Below, piece after piece: positions 8,668-18,514 of a DNA stretch of 64,000 bases; position 1 is the stretch's first letter, and the number at the start of each line of letters is the position of its first letter. The notes beneath the pieces were generated by a model. The model was not told the DNA's origin, ran no database searches, and saw nothing but the letters and a program-made list of their open reading frames with translations. The stretch is from Pontibacter silvestris (lineage in GTDB: Bacteria; Bacteroidota; Bacteroidia; Cytophagales; Hymenobacteraceae): NCBI RefSeq assembly GCF_020907275.1, contig NZ_JAJJWI010000013.1, positions 83,548 through 147,547 of the forward strand, given 5' to 3'. Position numbers and translations under genes: made by a program.

Positions 8668-9819
8668 ATGAAGAGAAATCTCTCTTGGCTGATGGCAGCT
8701 GTTATCTGCCCGACCATACTCATATCTTGCGGTGGCGAAGAAAATGCTCAACAGCAAATGAACCCTGCTTCCATGGCTGTTCCAGTTACCACATACCACG
8801 TTTCAGAAGAAAGTGTGACTGGCACCGACACTTACCCTGCTACTGTTGTACCATTAAAAGAAGTAGAACTGCGCCCTCAGGTAGCTGGCTATATTACAAA
8901 TATTTTTGTGGAAGATGGGCAGCGCGTTACGAAAGGACAAAGGCTTTACGAAATAGACAGAACCAGGTACCAGGCAGCCTACCAGCAGGCACAGGCGAGT
9001 CTGCAAAGCGCCAGAGCTAACCTGGCAAGGGTGCAGAAAGATTTGGAGCGTTACGAAAGACTGGCTGAGCAGGATGCGATTGCAAGACAGCAGGTAGATT
9101 ATGCCCGTACCGATGTGCAGACAGCACAGGCGCAGGTAGATGCAGCACAGGCACAGGTAAGCAGTGCCTCCACTGAGCTTAGCTATTCAGTTATCACGGC
9201 TCCTTTCGATGGTATCATTGGTATATCTCAGGTGAGAGTAGGCGCGCAGGTTTCAGCAGGTCAGCCCCTTTTGAACACTATTTCGTCTATGGACCCTATT
9301 GCTGCTGATTTTGCCATAAATGAGCAGGAAGTACCGCGATTTGCTAATTTTCTAAACAACAGCCAGTCACAGCCTGATTCGCTTTTCACATTGGAACTTG
9401 GCAACGGTGAGTCTTATCCTCACAGCGGTAAGCTTATTACAGTAGACAGAGCCATAGGCCGTCAGACAGGTACAACTACAGCAAGAGTTCAGTTCCCGAA
9501 CCCGAACCGCCAGCTTATTCCAGGTATGTCTGTGAATATAAATGTGCTGAACCAGGATATCGGCAACCAATTGGTAATTCCTTACAGAGCAGTAACAGAG
9601 CAGTTGGGTGAATACTATGTCTATAAAGTTCAGGCAGACTCAGTAATACAGCAAAACGTTACCCTCGGTACCCGTTTTGGCGCTAATATAGTAGTTCGTG
9701 AGGGCGTAGATGCAGGCGACCAAATTGTAGTGGAAGGGTTACAGAGACTGCGTCAGGGCGCCAAAGTTCAGGTAGGAGCCCCACAGGGAGCACAGTCTGG
9801 CGCAGCTGCAAGACAGTAA
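8668..9819 (+). CDS. RND efflux periplasmic adaptor (MFP/HlyD family) lipoprotein
   Basis: The 383-residue protein starts with a lipoprotein signal ending LISC (Cys21), which would be lipidated. Residues about 55-95 contain the lipoyl half motif (ELRPQVAGYITNIFVEDGQRV). An Ala/Gln-rich helical hairpin covers about 105-165, and the second lipoyl half plus beta-barrel follow (APFDGIIGISQVRVGAQVSAG). This order is characteristic of AcrA/MexA-type adaptors, which join the inner-membrane pump to TolC. It is the middle gene of the pump operon, 39 bases before the RND gene. Confidence 0.93.
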   Translation: MKRNLSWLMAAVICPTILISCGGEENAQQQMNPASMAVPVTTYHVSEESVTGTDTYPATVVPLKEVELRPQVAGYITNIFVEDGQRVTKGQRLYEIDRTRYQAAYQQAQASLQSARANLARVQKDLERYERLAEQDAIARQQVDYARTDVQTAQAQVDAAQAQVSSASTELSYSVITAPFDGIIGISQVRVGAQVSAGQPLLNTISSMDPIAADFAINEQEVPRFANFLNNSQSQPDSLFTLELGNGESYPHSGKLITVDRAIGRQTGTTTARVQFPNPNRQLIPGMSVNINVLNQDIGNQLVIPYRAVTEQLGEYYVYKVQADSVIQQNVTLGTRFGANIVVREGVDAGDQIVVEGLQRLRQGAKVQVGAPQGAQSGAAARQ

Positions 9820-9858
9820 TATTTTAAGAAAAGCTTCTAAAGAAATTTTCAGAGAAAC

Positions 9859-12800
9859 ATGATTTCAGACGTATTTATAAAAAGGCCTGTCACCTCTATC
9901 GTGATCTCCATTGTGATCGTGCTGGTTGGTGTGTTGGCCATGATGAACCTTCCAATCACACAGTATCCGGATATCTCCCCTCCAACGGTGTCTATTTCGG
10001 CTACTTATACAGGTGCCGATGCACAGACTGTAGAGCAGACAGTTGCCACACCGGTAGAAACACAGATTAACGGTACCCCTGGTATGGCTTATATGACCTC
10101 TACCAACACCAGTACCGGCCAAATGAACATGACGGTAACCTTTGAGGTAGGGACAGACATTGACATTGCCACGCTGGATGTGCAGAACCGCGCCAGTATT
10201 GCAGAGCCAACCCTGCCCGAAGAGGTTAGAAGATTAGGTGTAACGGTAAGGAAACGTAATCCTAGTATCATGATGGTAATTGGTATTTACTCACCGAACG
10301 GCACACATGATATTCAGTACCTGGATAACTACACAAACATTTTTGTGCGTGATGCCCTGCTTCGGGTAGCTGGTGTGGGTGACATTAGCTCGCTGGGTCA
10401 GGATTTCAGTATGCGTATCTGGTTGAAGCCTGACAGGCTGGCCCAGTACAGCATCGGTGCTAATGAGATTACTGCGGCTATCCAGGAGCAGAACCTTCAG
10501 GTGGCTGCCGGTACAGTAGGAGCGCAGCCACAGAGCCCAGATCAGGCATTTCAATTTCCAATTACAGTAACAGGCCGCCTGCAGACACAGGAAGAGTTTG
10601 GAAATATAATTGTGCGCACCAATCCGGAAGATGGTTCAATTGTTTACTTAAGAGATGTAGCCAGAATTGAATTCGGTCGCTTTGACTATGGCCGAAGTTC
10701 AATGATCAATGGAAACCCATCGGCTATGTTGCTTTTGTACCAGGCACCGGGAAGTAACGCACTGGAAACCGCAGAAGGAATTTACGCTACTTTAGATGAA
10801 CTGAAGAAGTCTTTCCCAGCTGATGTTGACTATGTTGTTTCTTTCGAAACAGTTTCAGTAGTTCAGGTATCTATCAATGAGGTGGTACACACACTGGTAG
10901 AGGCGCTTATACTGGTAATTATCGTAGTGTTCCTGTTCCTGCAGAGCTGGCGCGCTACACTGGTACCAATCCTGGCAATTCCGGTATCCATCATCGGTAC
11001 GTTCATCTTCTTTATACCACTTGGCTTCACCATAAATACACTTACCTTATTTGGTTTCGTACTGGCAATAGGTATTGTGGTAGATGATGCCATTGTGGTG
11101 GTGGAAGCGGTACAGCACTATATTGACCATGAGCGACTTTCTGCCAAGGATGCAACCCGTAAGGCCATGAAAGACATTACGGCTCCCGTAATAGCCATCG
11201 CTTTGATTTTGGCTGCGGTGTTTATTCCGGTAGGTTTTATACCGGGTATTGTGGGTCGTCTGTACCAGCAGTTTGCTATTACAATTGCCATTTCAGTGCT
11301 AATTTCTGCATTTGTGGCCCTTACGCTTACGCCGGCACTATGCTCGCTTATGCTAAAGCCAATGAATGTGAACAAGAACTCCCGAGGATTGAATAAATTC
11401 TTCTATAAGTTCAACAACTGGTTTGAAAGAACAACGGAGACTTATTCTCGTGGTGTACGCAAAAGCATTAAAGCAACTCCACTTATGTTAATTCTGCTTG
11501 CATGCTTATATGCCGGAACGGTAGGCTTATTTGCCAATAAACCAACTGGCTTTATTCCTACCGAGGACGAAGGACGGGTATTCATTTCAATAGAATTGCC
11601 TGAAGGTTCATCTTCAACAAGAACTGAGTCTGTTATGGCACAGATGGGTACTATTCTGGCAGACATACCTGCAGTTAAAAACTATACGGCAATTGCCGGT
11701 CTGAACGTAATTAACTTCTCGTTTAAGTCTAACAGTGGTACCTTCTTCCTTCAGCTTAAGCCTTGGGACCAAAGAGAAGACGAGTCTCAGCAGTTGCAGG
11801 GAGTTATGGCCACGCTAAACCAGCGTTTTGCCGCCATCCGCGAAGCTAATGTTATTGTGGTAGCTCCTCCTGCTATTCCTGGTCTTGGTCAGTCTGGTGG
11901 TTTCAGCTTTATGTTAGAGCAAAGATCAGGTGGAGGCGACCTGAAACAGTTTGAGGCCGTAATGGGACAGTTCCTTATGGCAGCAAACCAGAGACCTGAA
12001 ATAGCTATGGCTTATAGCTTCTTTAACACCAGAACTCCTGGGTACCATGTTGATGTGGACCGTGAGCAGGCAAAAAGGCTGGGTGTATCCATTTCAGATA
12101 TTTATGCGACCATGTCGTCTTATATGGGTAGCCGTTACATAAACGACTTCACACGCTACGGACGAAACTTCAGAGTGGTAGCCCAGGCCGATACAGCTTA
12201 TAGAATGGATATTAAAGATTTAAGCCAATATTATGTACTGAACAGACAAGGGGAATCTGTTCCGCTGAGTGCGCTTGTTACTACCAGAGTGGAGGAAAAC
12301 CCAGCTGTGATTTCGCATTATAACCTATTTAGATCTACAGAGATAATGGGTAATGCTGCTCCTGGTTATAGTAGCGGACAGGCACTTCAGGCACTACAGG
12401 AAGTCGCTGCGCAAGTATTGCCAACGGGTTATGGCTATGACTTCTCTGGCCTTAGCCGTGAAGAACTTGCTGCCGGTAACAGTACGGTGTACATCTTCTC
12501 ACTTTCAATTGTACTGGTGTTGCTTCTTCTAGCCGCCCTGTACGAGAGCTGGTCTGTTCCTTTCTCTATTCTGTTTGCCATACCACTTGGTATGTTCGGT
12601 GCTATCCTGGCTCTTACATTCCTGCCTCGCTTGGATAACAACGTGTACGCGCAGATTGGTATGATTACTCTAATTGGTCTGGCAGCAAAGAACGCCATTC
12701 TGATTGTGGAGTTTGCCAAGGAACGTGTAGACCGCGGAATGGAGTTGATTGAGGCAACCATAGAAGCTGTTAAATTGCGTCTGCGCCCTATCCTGATGAC

Positions 12801-13053
12801 TTCAGCTGCCTTTATACTGGGTGTTGTTCCATTGGCTATGGCAAGTGGTGCCGGTGCAGTATCACGTCAGACTATTGGCTGGGTTGTAATTGGTGGTATG
12901 TTGGCTGCTACGTTCCTGGCTATTTTTGTGGTACCGGTACTATATGTTGTTATTACAAGGTTGGCATACGGTAAAAAAGGTCTTGCTCAGCTTCGTGAGA
13001 ACTATCCCCCCGATGATGAAGCTGGTGATCCCGCTTATGTAAACCCTCATTAA
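9859..13053 (+). CDS. RND-family (AcrB/HAE1-type) multidrug efflux permease
   Basis: The protein has 1064 residues, the typical size for hydrophobe/amphiphile RND pumps. It begins with the usual MISDVFIKRPVTSIVISI, a first membrane helix with a cytoplasmic start. Two periplasmic loops alternate with two six-helix bundles. The proton-relay aspartates are visible in GIVVDDAIVVVE (TM4) and the partner lysine in AAKNAILIVEFAKE (TM10). It exports drugs or other amphiphilic compounds using the proton gradient together with the two upstream genes. The substrate range cannot be told. A clean terminator follows. Confidence 0.95.
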   Translation: MISDVFIKRPVTSIVISIVIVLVGVLAMMNLPITQYPDISPPTVSISATYTGADAQTVEQTVATPVETQINGTPGMAYMTSTNTSTGQMNMTVTFEVGTDIDIATLDVQNRASIAEPTLPEEVRRLGVTVRKRNPSIMMVIGIYSPNGTHDIQYLDNYTNIFVRDALLRVAGVGDISSLGQDFSMRIWLKPDRLAQYSIGANEITAAIQEQNLQVAAGTVGAQPQSPDQAFQFPITVTGRLQTQEEFGNIIVRTNPEDGSIVYLRDVARIEFGRFDYGRSSMINGNPSAMLLLYQAPGSNALETAEGIYATLDELKKSFPADVDYVVSFETVSVVQVSINEVVHTLVEALILVIIVVFLFLQSWRATLVPILAIPVSIIGTFIFFIPLGFTINTLTLFGFVLAIGIVVDDAIVVVEAVQHYIDHERLSAKDATRKAMKDITAPVIAIALILAAVFIPVGFIPGIVGRLYQQFAITIAISVLISAFVALTLTPALCSLMLKPMNVNKNSRGLNKFFYKFNNWFERTTETYSRGVRKSIKATPLMLILLACLYAGTVGLFANKPTGFIPTEDEGRVFISIELPEGSSSTRTESVMAQMGTILADIPAVKNYTAIAGLNVINFSFKSNSGTFFLQLKPWDQREDESQQLQGVMATLNQRFAAIREANVIVVAPPAIPGLGQSGGFSFMLEQRSGGGDLKQFEAVMGQFLMAANQRPEIAMAYSFFNTRTPGYHVDVDREQAKRLGVSISDIYATMSSYMGSRYINDFTRYGRNFRVVAQADTAYRMDIKDLSQYYVLNRQGESVPLSALVTTRVEENPAVISHYNLFRSTEIMGNAAPGYSSGQALQALQEVAAQVLPTGYGYDFSGLSREELAAGNSTVYIFSLSIVLVLLLLAALYESWSVPFSILFAIPLGMFGAILALTFLPRLDNNVYAQIGMITLIGLAAKNAILIVEFAKERVDRGMELIEATIEAVKLRLRPILMTSAAFILGVVPLAMASGAGAVSRQTIGWVVIGGMLAATFLAIFVVPVLYVVITRLAYGKKGLAQLRENYPPDDEAGDPAYVNPH

Positions 13054-13079
13054 TTTAAAGATTTAAATAAAGCTTTTTT

Positions 13080-13112
13080 AAAGCCCTGGTTTCATAAGCC
13101 AGGGCTTTTTTT
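13080..13112 (+). terminator. Intrinsic terminator of the RND operon
   Basis: Arms 13080-13089 and 13099-13108 form a 10-bp GC-containing stem with a 9-nt loop. The T-run extends to 13112. It lies 26 nt after the pump stop codon. Confidence 0.85.
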
Positions 13113-13229
13113 AATGTTTATAATGCAGGATACTTGTAAAGTTCACTCTATGCCACGTAAGAGTAAGTGATAAAACTTTCCAATCCTGGTTTAACTTTAT
13201 CTTTATTAGTTCTTAGTTAGATGCTATCA

Positions 13230-14099
13230 TTACCCTTTCCCTCTTACTTGCTTTTCCATTACGTCCCACATTTCCTGTGGTATTTTGTCAAAGCTATTAA
13301 ACTCTCCGGCACCATAAAGCCATTCGCCTCCGTCTATAGTTACCACTTCACCATTCACAAAAGAAGCATAATCTGAAACCAGGTAAGCAGCCAGGTTTGC
13401 CAGCTCCTGGTGCTCTCCAAAACGTTTTACAGGTACACGTTTTACAGGGTCCAGTTCGTCAGCCAGCTGCTTTGGGAATAACCTGGACCAGGCTCCCTCA
13501 GTCGGAAAAGGGCCTGGCGCAATCGCGTTAGATCTAATGCCATACTTTGCCCACTCGGCTGCCAACGACCGTGTCATAGCCAGCACTCCAGCTTTGGCAC
13601 ACGCAGACGGTACTACATAGCCAGAGCCTGTCCAGGCATAGGTGGTCACAATATTAAGAACAGTACCCTCCTGCTTCTTCTCAATCCAATGCTTACCTAA
13701 GGCCAGAGTACAGTTATAACTACCTTTTAGAACGATGTCCGTAATCACATCAAAGGCTTTATGGCTAAGTCGTTCTGTGGGGCTTACGAAATTTCCGGCA
13801 GCATTATTTACCAACACATCCACCCTTCCAAAGGCATCAATGGAGGTCTGCAGCATAGTTTCAATTTCATTGTACTTACGAACATCGCAGGCTATTGGCA
13901 ATACCTTACCCCCTGTCTCCTGCTCCAGTTCTTTGGCTGCAGCCTCTAATACATCAAGCTTTCTACTGCATATAACAGCATTTGCCCCAAGTTCTAAAAA
14001 ATATTTCACCATAGAACGTCCAAGGCCTGTTCCGCCACCTGTCACAATAATTGTTTTATCTTTTAGCGCATTATCTTTCAGCATTGGCTCTGATTTCAT
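13230..14099 (-). CDS. SDR oxidoreductase, 2,4-dienoyl-CoA reductase-like
   Basis: The 289-residue protein has the short-chain dehydrogenase nucleotide motif TGGGTGLG near 20-27 and NNAAGNF near 97-103. The usual YxxxK active-site tyrosine is replaced (SACAK near 174-178, Lys retained). That is a feature of the dienoyl-CoA reductase branch, whose overall sequence it also resembles (SRKLDVLEAAAKEL, GGEWLYGAGEF). It probably reduces 2,4-dienoyl-CoA esters with NADPH in degradation of unsaturated fatty acids. No other beta-oxidation gene is adjacent. It may act on another acyl-CoA substrate. Confidence 0.75.
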   Translation of the reverse strand: MKSEPMLKDNALKDKTIIVTGGGTGLGRSMVKYFLELGANAVICSRKLDVLEAAAKELEQETGGKVLPIACDVRKYNEIETMLQTSIDAFGRVDVLVNNAAGNFVSPTERLSHKAFDVITDIVLKGSYNCTLALGKHWIEKKQEGTVLNIVTTYAWTGSGYVVPSACAKAGVLAMTRSLAAEWAKYGIRSNAIAPGPFPTEGAWSRLFPKQLADELDPVKRVPVKRFGEHQELANLAAYLVSDYASFVNGEVVTIDGGEWLYGAGEFNSFDKIPQEMWDVMEKQVRGKG

Positions 14100-14212
14100 A
14101 TAAATTCTTTCGTTTAAGTGGATGAGGCTTTCGTATAGCCGTAACAGATTTACATAAGACAGTTAATGATAAGTATTACATTTTAAAACGCAACGCTTAA
14201 GGTAAAAGAAAT

Positions 14213-14626
14213 ATGAACAGAGATCAACTTCAGCAAGAACTGGTACAAGTGTCAAGTGGCTTACTGGTGCCGGACACCAAAGCCCCTCTAGAATTTTACT
14301 ACCACGAAAAGCCGCAGGACGAAGAGTTTAGCGAGCAGTTGGTGGCTAAATGGGCTGGTAAGCCCGGGGGTAAAAAAGTGGAAACAATGGAAGTAGAACG
14401 ATTCTTCAATCATATATTTTATGATAATACCTATGCCGAAGATGAAACTGTCAGTGAAGAAGAAGGAGAACATTATAAAAAACTGATCTCCAAAATGAAT
14501 GAACTACTGCAGGACGTAAAGGTGTATCTTATCAATGAGTTAGGTACTGAAGTTTATTTACTGGGCAGAACAGAAGATGGTAATTATGCAGGTTACAAAA
14601 CAATTATAGTAGACATAAATGCTTAA
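14213..14626 (+). CDS. NuiA-like nuclease A inhibitor family protein
   Basis: The 137-residue acidic protein resembles the nuclease A inhibitor family. The N-terminal part has a SSGLLVPDTKAPLEF stretch near 14-28. The middle has a WAGKPGGKKVETMEVERFFNH segment split by acidic residues. The C-terminus is YLLGRTEDGNYAGYKTIIVD near 114-133. The cyanobacterial NuiA protein binds and blocks a non-specific DNA/RNA endonuclease. No such nuclease gene is nearby here, so the partner is either elsewhere or the protein has another role. There is no signal peptide, so it should be cytoplasmic. The family call comes from remembered motifs. Confidence 0.65.
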   Translation: MNRDQLQQELVQVSSGLLVPDTKAPLEFYYHEKPQDEEFSEQLVAKWAGKPGGKKVETMEVERFFNHIFYDNTYAEDETVSEEEGEHYKKLISKMNELLQDVKVYLINELGTEVYLLGRTEDGNYAGYKTIIVDINA

Positions 14627-14633
14627 GCTAATG

Positions 14634-14674
14634 GCTACTGCAGGTTAAGCATCTAATAATGATCCTGCAGTAGC
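14634..14674. terminator. 11-bp hairpin between convergent genes
   Basis: Arms 14634-14644 and 14664-14674 are perfectly complementary with a 19-nt loop. The right arm lies within the last codons of the CrtI-like gene. It may terminate the NuiA-like gene. Confidence 0.4.
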
Positions 14675-16107
14675 TTACTAGCTGCTATAATGCCACTAAG
14701 GCAAGCTCCTGGAACCCCCTGCCCCGGATAGACCGTGTCGCCACAAACATATGCTCCGCGCTGATCCAGGCGGGCATCCTTCATTTGCCAGGGCTTTATG
14801 TGCTTGTACTGCGGATAACCTCCCACGGCACCAAAAATTCTGTTGGTCCAGAATATCCATGCCCCGGGAGTGGCTGATTGGGTGTAGGTAATATTTTCCT
14901 GTTTTATAAGTTCTTTTTCAACCAGCAATTCAATAATGGCTTTTTCAATTTCTCTTTTATTATGGATATAGTTATTCTCAGGATCAAACACATGAGTACT
15001 GATGCTTACAACTAAACCCTCAACAGGTCCCTTAAGCTTATCCTGCGGATGACTGAAACTGACAAATATACTTTTACTGCCTATTATGGAGAGTTGCTCC
15101 GGCACGTGTATCTGATGATGTAATATTTCAGGAACCTGCTGCCCTTTTAGCAACAGATTCATAGTAAAAGCACTGTTCAGCATACTCGAGGGCATAATGT
15201 ACTTCAGTAATCGTTGCTTTACCTTTTCGTTTTTAAATAATGTGTAGGTGTTATTCAATGGAATACCGCTCACTACAAAACGTGCCTTAAAGTGCGACGT
15301 GTTTGTTTTTATAAGATACCCATCTTCATCAGGCACTATTTCTCTTACTTCCTGCCGGTAAAGCACTGCCCCTCCTTTTTCATTAATATAATCAACTATG
15401 GGTTGAACAAGATTGATAAGCCCACCGTCCACATAATAGTTGCTGTACAAAGTATAGCATAAGGCTGTTGCACCAAACAATTCATTAACTTCAGGAGCGT
15501 AGTTCTGTGCGGTAATTAGCAGCTGCTCATTTATAAAATCAACAAACAGCTTATTCTGATGCAAGTTATATTTTCGCAGCACCTCATCCATAGTTCTGAA
15601 TGCACCGGACAATAAACTTAGCTGACCAGGAGTGGCTTTTAAGGCTGAGGAGCAGAAGTCGCTAAAATTTGAAGGAGGGAAACTTGTTTGCCTGGTTGAA
15701 ATTCTCCATACTTTCCTGCTGAGCTGGTAACAGTGTTCCCAAAACGACCGCTGATTATCTTTTCCAAAAACACGCTCTACCTCAAGTATCCAGCTTTCCA
15801 TCTTTTGATATCGCGTCAGCAACAGCCCGTCAGGCAAATGTACTTGCATGGGTATATTCAGTTTACGCACCGGCACCTCTATTTTTGTTTCATCAAGCAG
15901 GTAACGCAAAGGCATATCATCATCCAAACCAACCAGAGTGGTAGCACCTGTTTCGAACCAATAACTTTTACGTTTATAAGAGGTAGCACAACCTCCCGGG
16001 TACTTTGCCTGCTCTAACACACATGCCTTTAGTCCATGTTTAGCCAGCAACGCTGCCGCCGTTAACGACCCAAAACCTGACCCAACTAATATTACATCAT
16101 ACTTCAT
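14653..16107 (-). CDS. CrtI-like FAD-dependent oxidoreductase (phytoene desaturase/retinol saturase superfamily)
   Basis: The 484-residue protein opens with a Rossmann FAD motif (VGSGFGSLTAAALLAKHG, about 7-24) followed by LEQAKYPGGCATS, the signature of the CrtI/CrtISO/RetSat group. The C-terminus has the second FAD contact, YVCGDTVYPGQGVPGACLSG. The superfamily desaturates, saturates or isomerises carotenoids and related polyenes. No phytoene synthase or other carotenoid gene is near, so a carotenoid role is possible but not demonstrated. It is divergent from an epimerase-like gene. Its ATG is at 16107. Confidence 0.78.
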   Translation of the reverse strand: MKYDVILVGSGFGSLTAAALLAKHGLKACVLEQAKYPGGCATSYKRKSYWFETGATTLVGLDDDMPLRYLLDETKIEVPVRKLNIPMQVHLPDGLLLTRYQKMESWILEVERVFGKDNQRSFWEHCYQLSRKVWRISTRQTSFPPSNFSDFCSSALKATPGQLSLLSGAFRTMDEVLRKYNLHQNKLFVDFINEQLLITAQNYAPEVNELFGATALCYTLYSNYYVDGGLINLVQPIVDYINEKGGAVLYRQEVREIVPDEDGYLIKTNTSHFKARFVVSGIPLNNTYTLFKNEKVKQRLLKYIMPSSMLNSAFTMNLLLKGQQVPEILHHQIHVPEQLSIIGSKSIFVSFSHPQDKLKGPVEGLVVSISTHVFDPENNYIHNKREIEKAIIELLVEKELIKQENITYTQSATPGAWIFWTNRIFGAVGGYPQYKHIKPWQMKDARLDQRGAYVCGDTVYPGQGVPGACLSGIIAASKLLQDHY

Positions 16108-16202
16108 TTATGCTTTACTTTGCAGCGTTACTGGCTCTTTTAAGGGAGAATAACAGAATCAGAAGCAAATTGTTACGATTGAGCAAAGTATTAGCAGGAA
16201 TT

Positions 16203-17030
16203 ATGGCTGAAAAAGCAGATATAAGCATTATGGGTTGTGGTTGGCTTGGACTACCACTGGCAACGCAACTGGTACAAAAAGAGTACAGGGTTAATGGTTC
16301 TACCACAAGTCCTGTTAAAGTAGAACTGCTGCAAAAGAGTCGTATTTACCCTTATGTACTAAATCTGCAAAACGAACCTGCAGATACACAAGAATTGGCT
16401 GCTTTTCTTGATTCAGATATATTAGTACTGAATATTCCGCCGAGGTTACGCTCTGATAGCGGCGAAAAATACCTACACCAGTTAAAAAAACTTTTAAAAG
16501 CTCTGATAAACTCTACCGTCAGAAGGTTACTTTTCGTCTCTTCTACTTCTGTTTATCCTGATATAAACAGGATAGTAAAAGAAGAAGATATTGCTTACAC
16601 TGATGAACTTGACCCGGATAATATATTATTACAAGCAGAACGAATGTTTCAGGACCGGGGAGAATGGCTTACTACAATAGTCCGATTCAGTGGTCTGGTA
16701 GGCAATAACCGCCACCCCGGAAGGTTCATGGCCGGAAAAAGAGATGTTCCTAATGGCGATGCGCCTGTTAACCTGATTCATCTGGATGACTGTGTTAGTA
16801 TACTATCACAAATAATAGAACAGAAGAAATGGGGACAGGTATATAATGCCTGTGCAGATGAACATCCAGCCCGGAAAGATTTCTACACCAAAGCAGCCAT
16901 TGCCCTGAATCTGGCTCCTCCCCAGTTTAATGATATGCAGGAAACGCAATTCAAACGCATCAATAGTCAAAAGCTAAAAGATGACCTGGCGTACTCCTTC
17001 CTTCACCCTGACCCGATGAAGTTCTTTTAG
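16203..17030 (+). CDS. NAD(P)-binding epimerase-like (YeeZ-type) protein
   Basis: From the ATG at 16203 this is a 275-residue protein with an N-terminal Rossmann fold: ISIMGCGWLGLPLATQLVQ near 7-25. LFVSSTSVYPD and VRFSGLVGNNRHPG segments are typical of extended SDR/YeeZ-like epimerases. The frame is open back to 16110, but the extra 31 residues do not look like family sequence and would overlap the divergent promoter region, so I chose the internal start. The substrate is unknown. The YeeZ name reflects similarity only. Confidence 0.75.
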   Translation: MAEKADISIMGCGWLGLPLATQLVQKEYRVNGSTTSPVKVELLQKSRIYPYVLNLQNEPADTQELAAFLDSDILVLNIPPRLRSDSGEKYLHQLKKLLKALINSTVRRLLFVSSTSVYPDINRIVKEEDIAYTDELDPDNILLQAERMFQDRGEWLTTIVRFSGLVGNNRHPGRFMAGKRDVPNGDAPVNLIHLDDCVSILSQIIEQKKWGQVYNACADEHPARKDFYTKAAIALNLAPPQFNDMQETQFKRINSQKLKDDLAYSFLHPDPMKFF

Positions 17031-17038
17031 TACCTTTG
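17031..17038 (+). promoter_or_regulatory. Candidate -7 element upstream of the HI0933-like gene
   Basis: TACCTTTG matches TAnnTTTG. It begins at the first base after the stop codon of the epimerase-like gene. It would give a leader of roughly 150 nt before the next start codon at 17199. Confidence 0.3.
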
Positions 17039-17198
17039 CTCTTTGGAAGAAACAGCGCGAATCAAGACGCACGATTCTTAACAGGCCATACAAGAGACAA
17101 AAGAAGAGTTTTATTCTATCCAATTCTCTAAAGCATTATTCGTGATAAGATTATTTGTTCGTTAATCTTGTTACAGTCATTAAAGAAGAAGTTAACTA

Positions 17199-18440
17199 AT
17201 GAAAGTAGTGGTAATAGGCGGCGGTGCAGCAGGTTTTTTTGGAGCGATAACCTGTGCACAGGAAAATCCTCAGGCACAAGTGCTGCTACTGGAAAAAACA
17301 AGTAAGCTGCTCTCTAAGGTACGTGTCTCAGGAGGTGGTCGCTGCAATGTCACACACCATTGCTTTGTACCTTCTATGTTAGCTCAGAACTATCCCAGAG
17401 GGTCTAAAAAGTTAAAAGAAGCTTTTAAAACGTTTGGAGCTGGCGAGACTATAGAATGGTTTAAGCAACGTGGCGTGCAACTGAAAACAGAACCAGACGG
17501 GCGAATGTTTCCGGTCAGCAACAGCTCAGAAACAATAGTGGATTGTCTGTTGCAGGAGGCAAGCAAATCTGGTGTAAAAATAAAAACAAGTGCCAGTGTA
17601 GAAGAAATAGAAGTTTTAACTAGAAAAGATGGTATAACAGAGTTTAAGCTTTACTTAAACAATAATAGTACTATACTGGCCAATAAAATACTTATTTGTA
17701 CCGGAGGCAACCCTAAATCAGCAGCATACGACTGGTTACGCGCCTTAGGCCATGCAGTACAGGAACCCGTACCTTCTCTTTTTACTTTTAATGTACCCGG
17801 TTCAGCCTTAAAAGAACTCCAGGGAGTTTCTGTGCCTAAAGCCAGAGTAAGAGTTGCTGGTCAGAAACTGGAGTACGAAGGCCCCCTGCTTATTACCCAT
17901 TGGGGTTATAGCGGACCCGCCGTACTGAAACTTTCTGCCTGGGGGGCCCGCCTGCTTCATGAACAGAATTACAACTTCACGGCGCTCATAAACTGGATAC
18001 CTGATTTTTCTGAAGAGTCTTTGAGAGAACATTTACAAAACTACAGGCAAGCTCATCCTAAAAAGTTAGTAGCTACTAATCCTCTATTTGGTATACCGCA
18101 ACGCCTGTGGAAGGCTCTTACCAAGTTAGCAGAAGTCGCAGAAGAAATACGTTGGGCAGAACTTCCTGCCAAGAATACAAATAAATTAATAGAAGCCCTG
18201 ATTCGTGCTCCTTTCGAGGTACAAGGTAAGACTACTTTTAAAGAAGAGTTTGTTACCTGTGGCGGGATTGACTTATCTCAGGTCGAAATGCGAACGATGG
18301 AAAGCCGGATACAGTCAGGTGTTTATTTTGCAGGTGAAGTACTGGACATTGATGGTATAACGGGAGGGTTCAACTTTCAGGCGGCCTGGACTACCGGTTT
18401 TCTAGCTGGGTCTGCAATGGCAAAGGCTTTATCTGAATAA
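17199..18440 (+). CDS. HI0933/BaiN-like flavoprotein (YhiN family)
   Basis: The 413-residue protein begins with the FAD dinucleotide motif VVIGGGAAGFFGAI near 3-16. LLSKVRVSGGGRCNVTH near 39-55 is highly characteristic of the HI0933/YhiN family. The C-terminal GEVLDIDGITGGFNFQAAW segment is also family-typical. Members are NAD(P)/FAD-dependent oxidoreductases of mostly unknown physiological substrate; one relative (BaiN) acts in bile-acid dehydroxylation. Length is normal. No operon partner is evident, though a candidate promoter lies upstream. Confidence 0.88.
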   Translation: MKVVVIGGGAAGFFGAITCAQENPQAQVLLLEKTSKLLSKVRVSGGGRCNVTHHCFVPSMLAQNYPRGSKKLKEAFKTFGAGETIEWFKQRGVQLKTEPDGRMFPVSNSSETIVDCLLQEASKSGVKIKTSASVEEIEVLTRKDGITEFKLYLNNNSTILANKILICTGGNPKSAAYDWLRALGHAVQEPVPSLFTFNVPGSALKELQGVSVPKARVRVAGQKLEYEGPLLITHWGYSGPAVLKLSAWGARLLHEQNYNFTALINWIPDFSEESLREHLQNYRQAHPKKLVATNPLFGIPQRLWKALTKLAEVAEEIRWAELPAKNTNKLIEALIRAPFEVQGKTTFKEEFVTCGGIDLSQVEMRTMESRIQSGVYFAGEVLDIDGITGGFNFQAAWTTGFLAGSAMAKALSE

Positions 18441-18514
18441 GTTAAATAAACAATCAGGCAACTTATTAGTTAGAATATAAGTAAAAACTCATATTAAACT
18501 AAACGGTAAAAACT

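Noticed and set aside
14653..16107. A carotenoid biosynthesis cluster around the CrtI-like gene
   Set aside because: No phytoene synthase, cyclase or hydroxylase gene is present beside it.
16110..16202. Upstream extension of the epimerase-like protein to 16110
   Set aside because: The added residues are not family-like and would start two bases from the divergent gene's own start codon, leaving no room for promoters.
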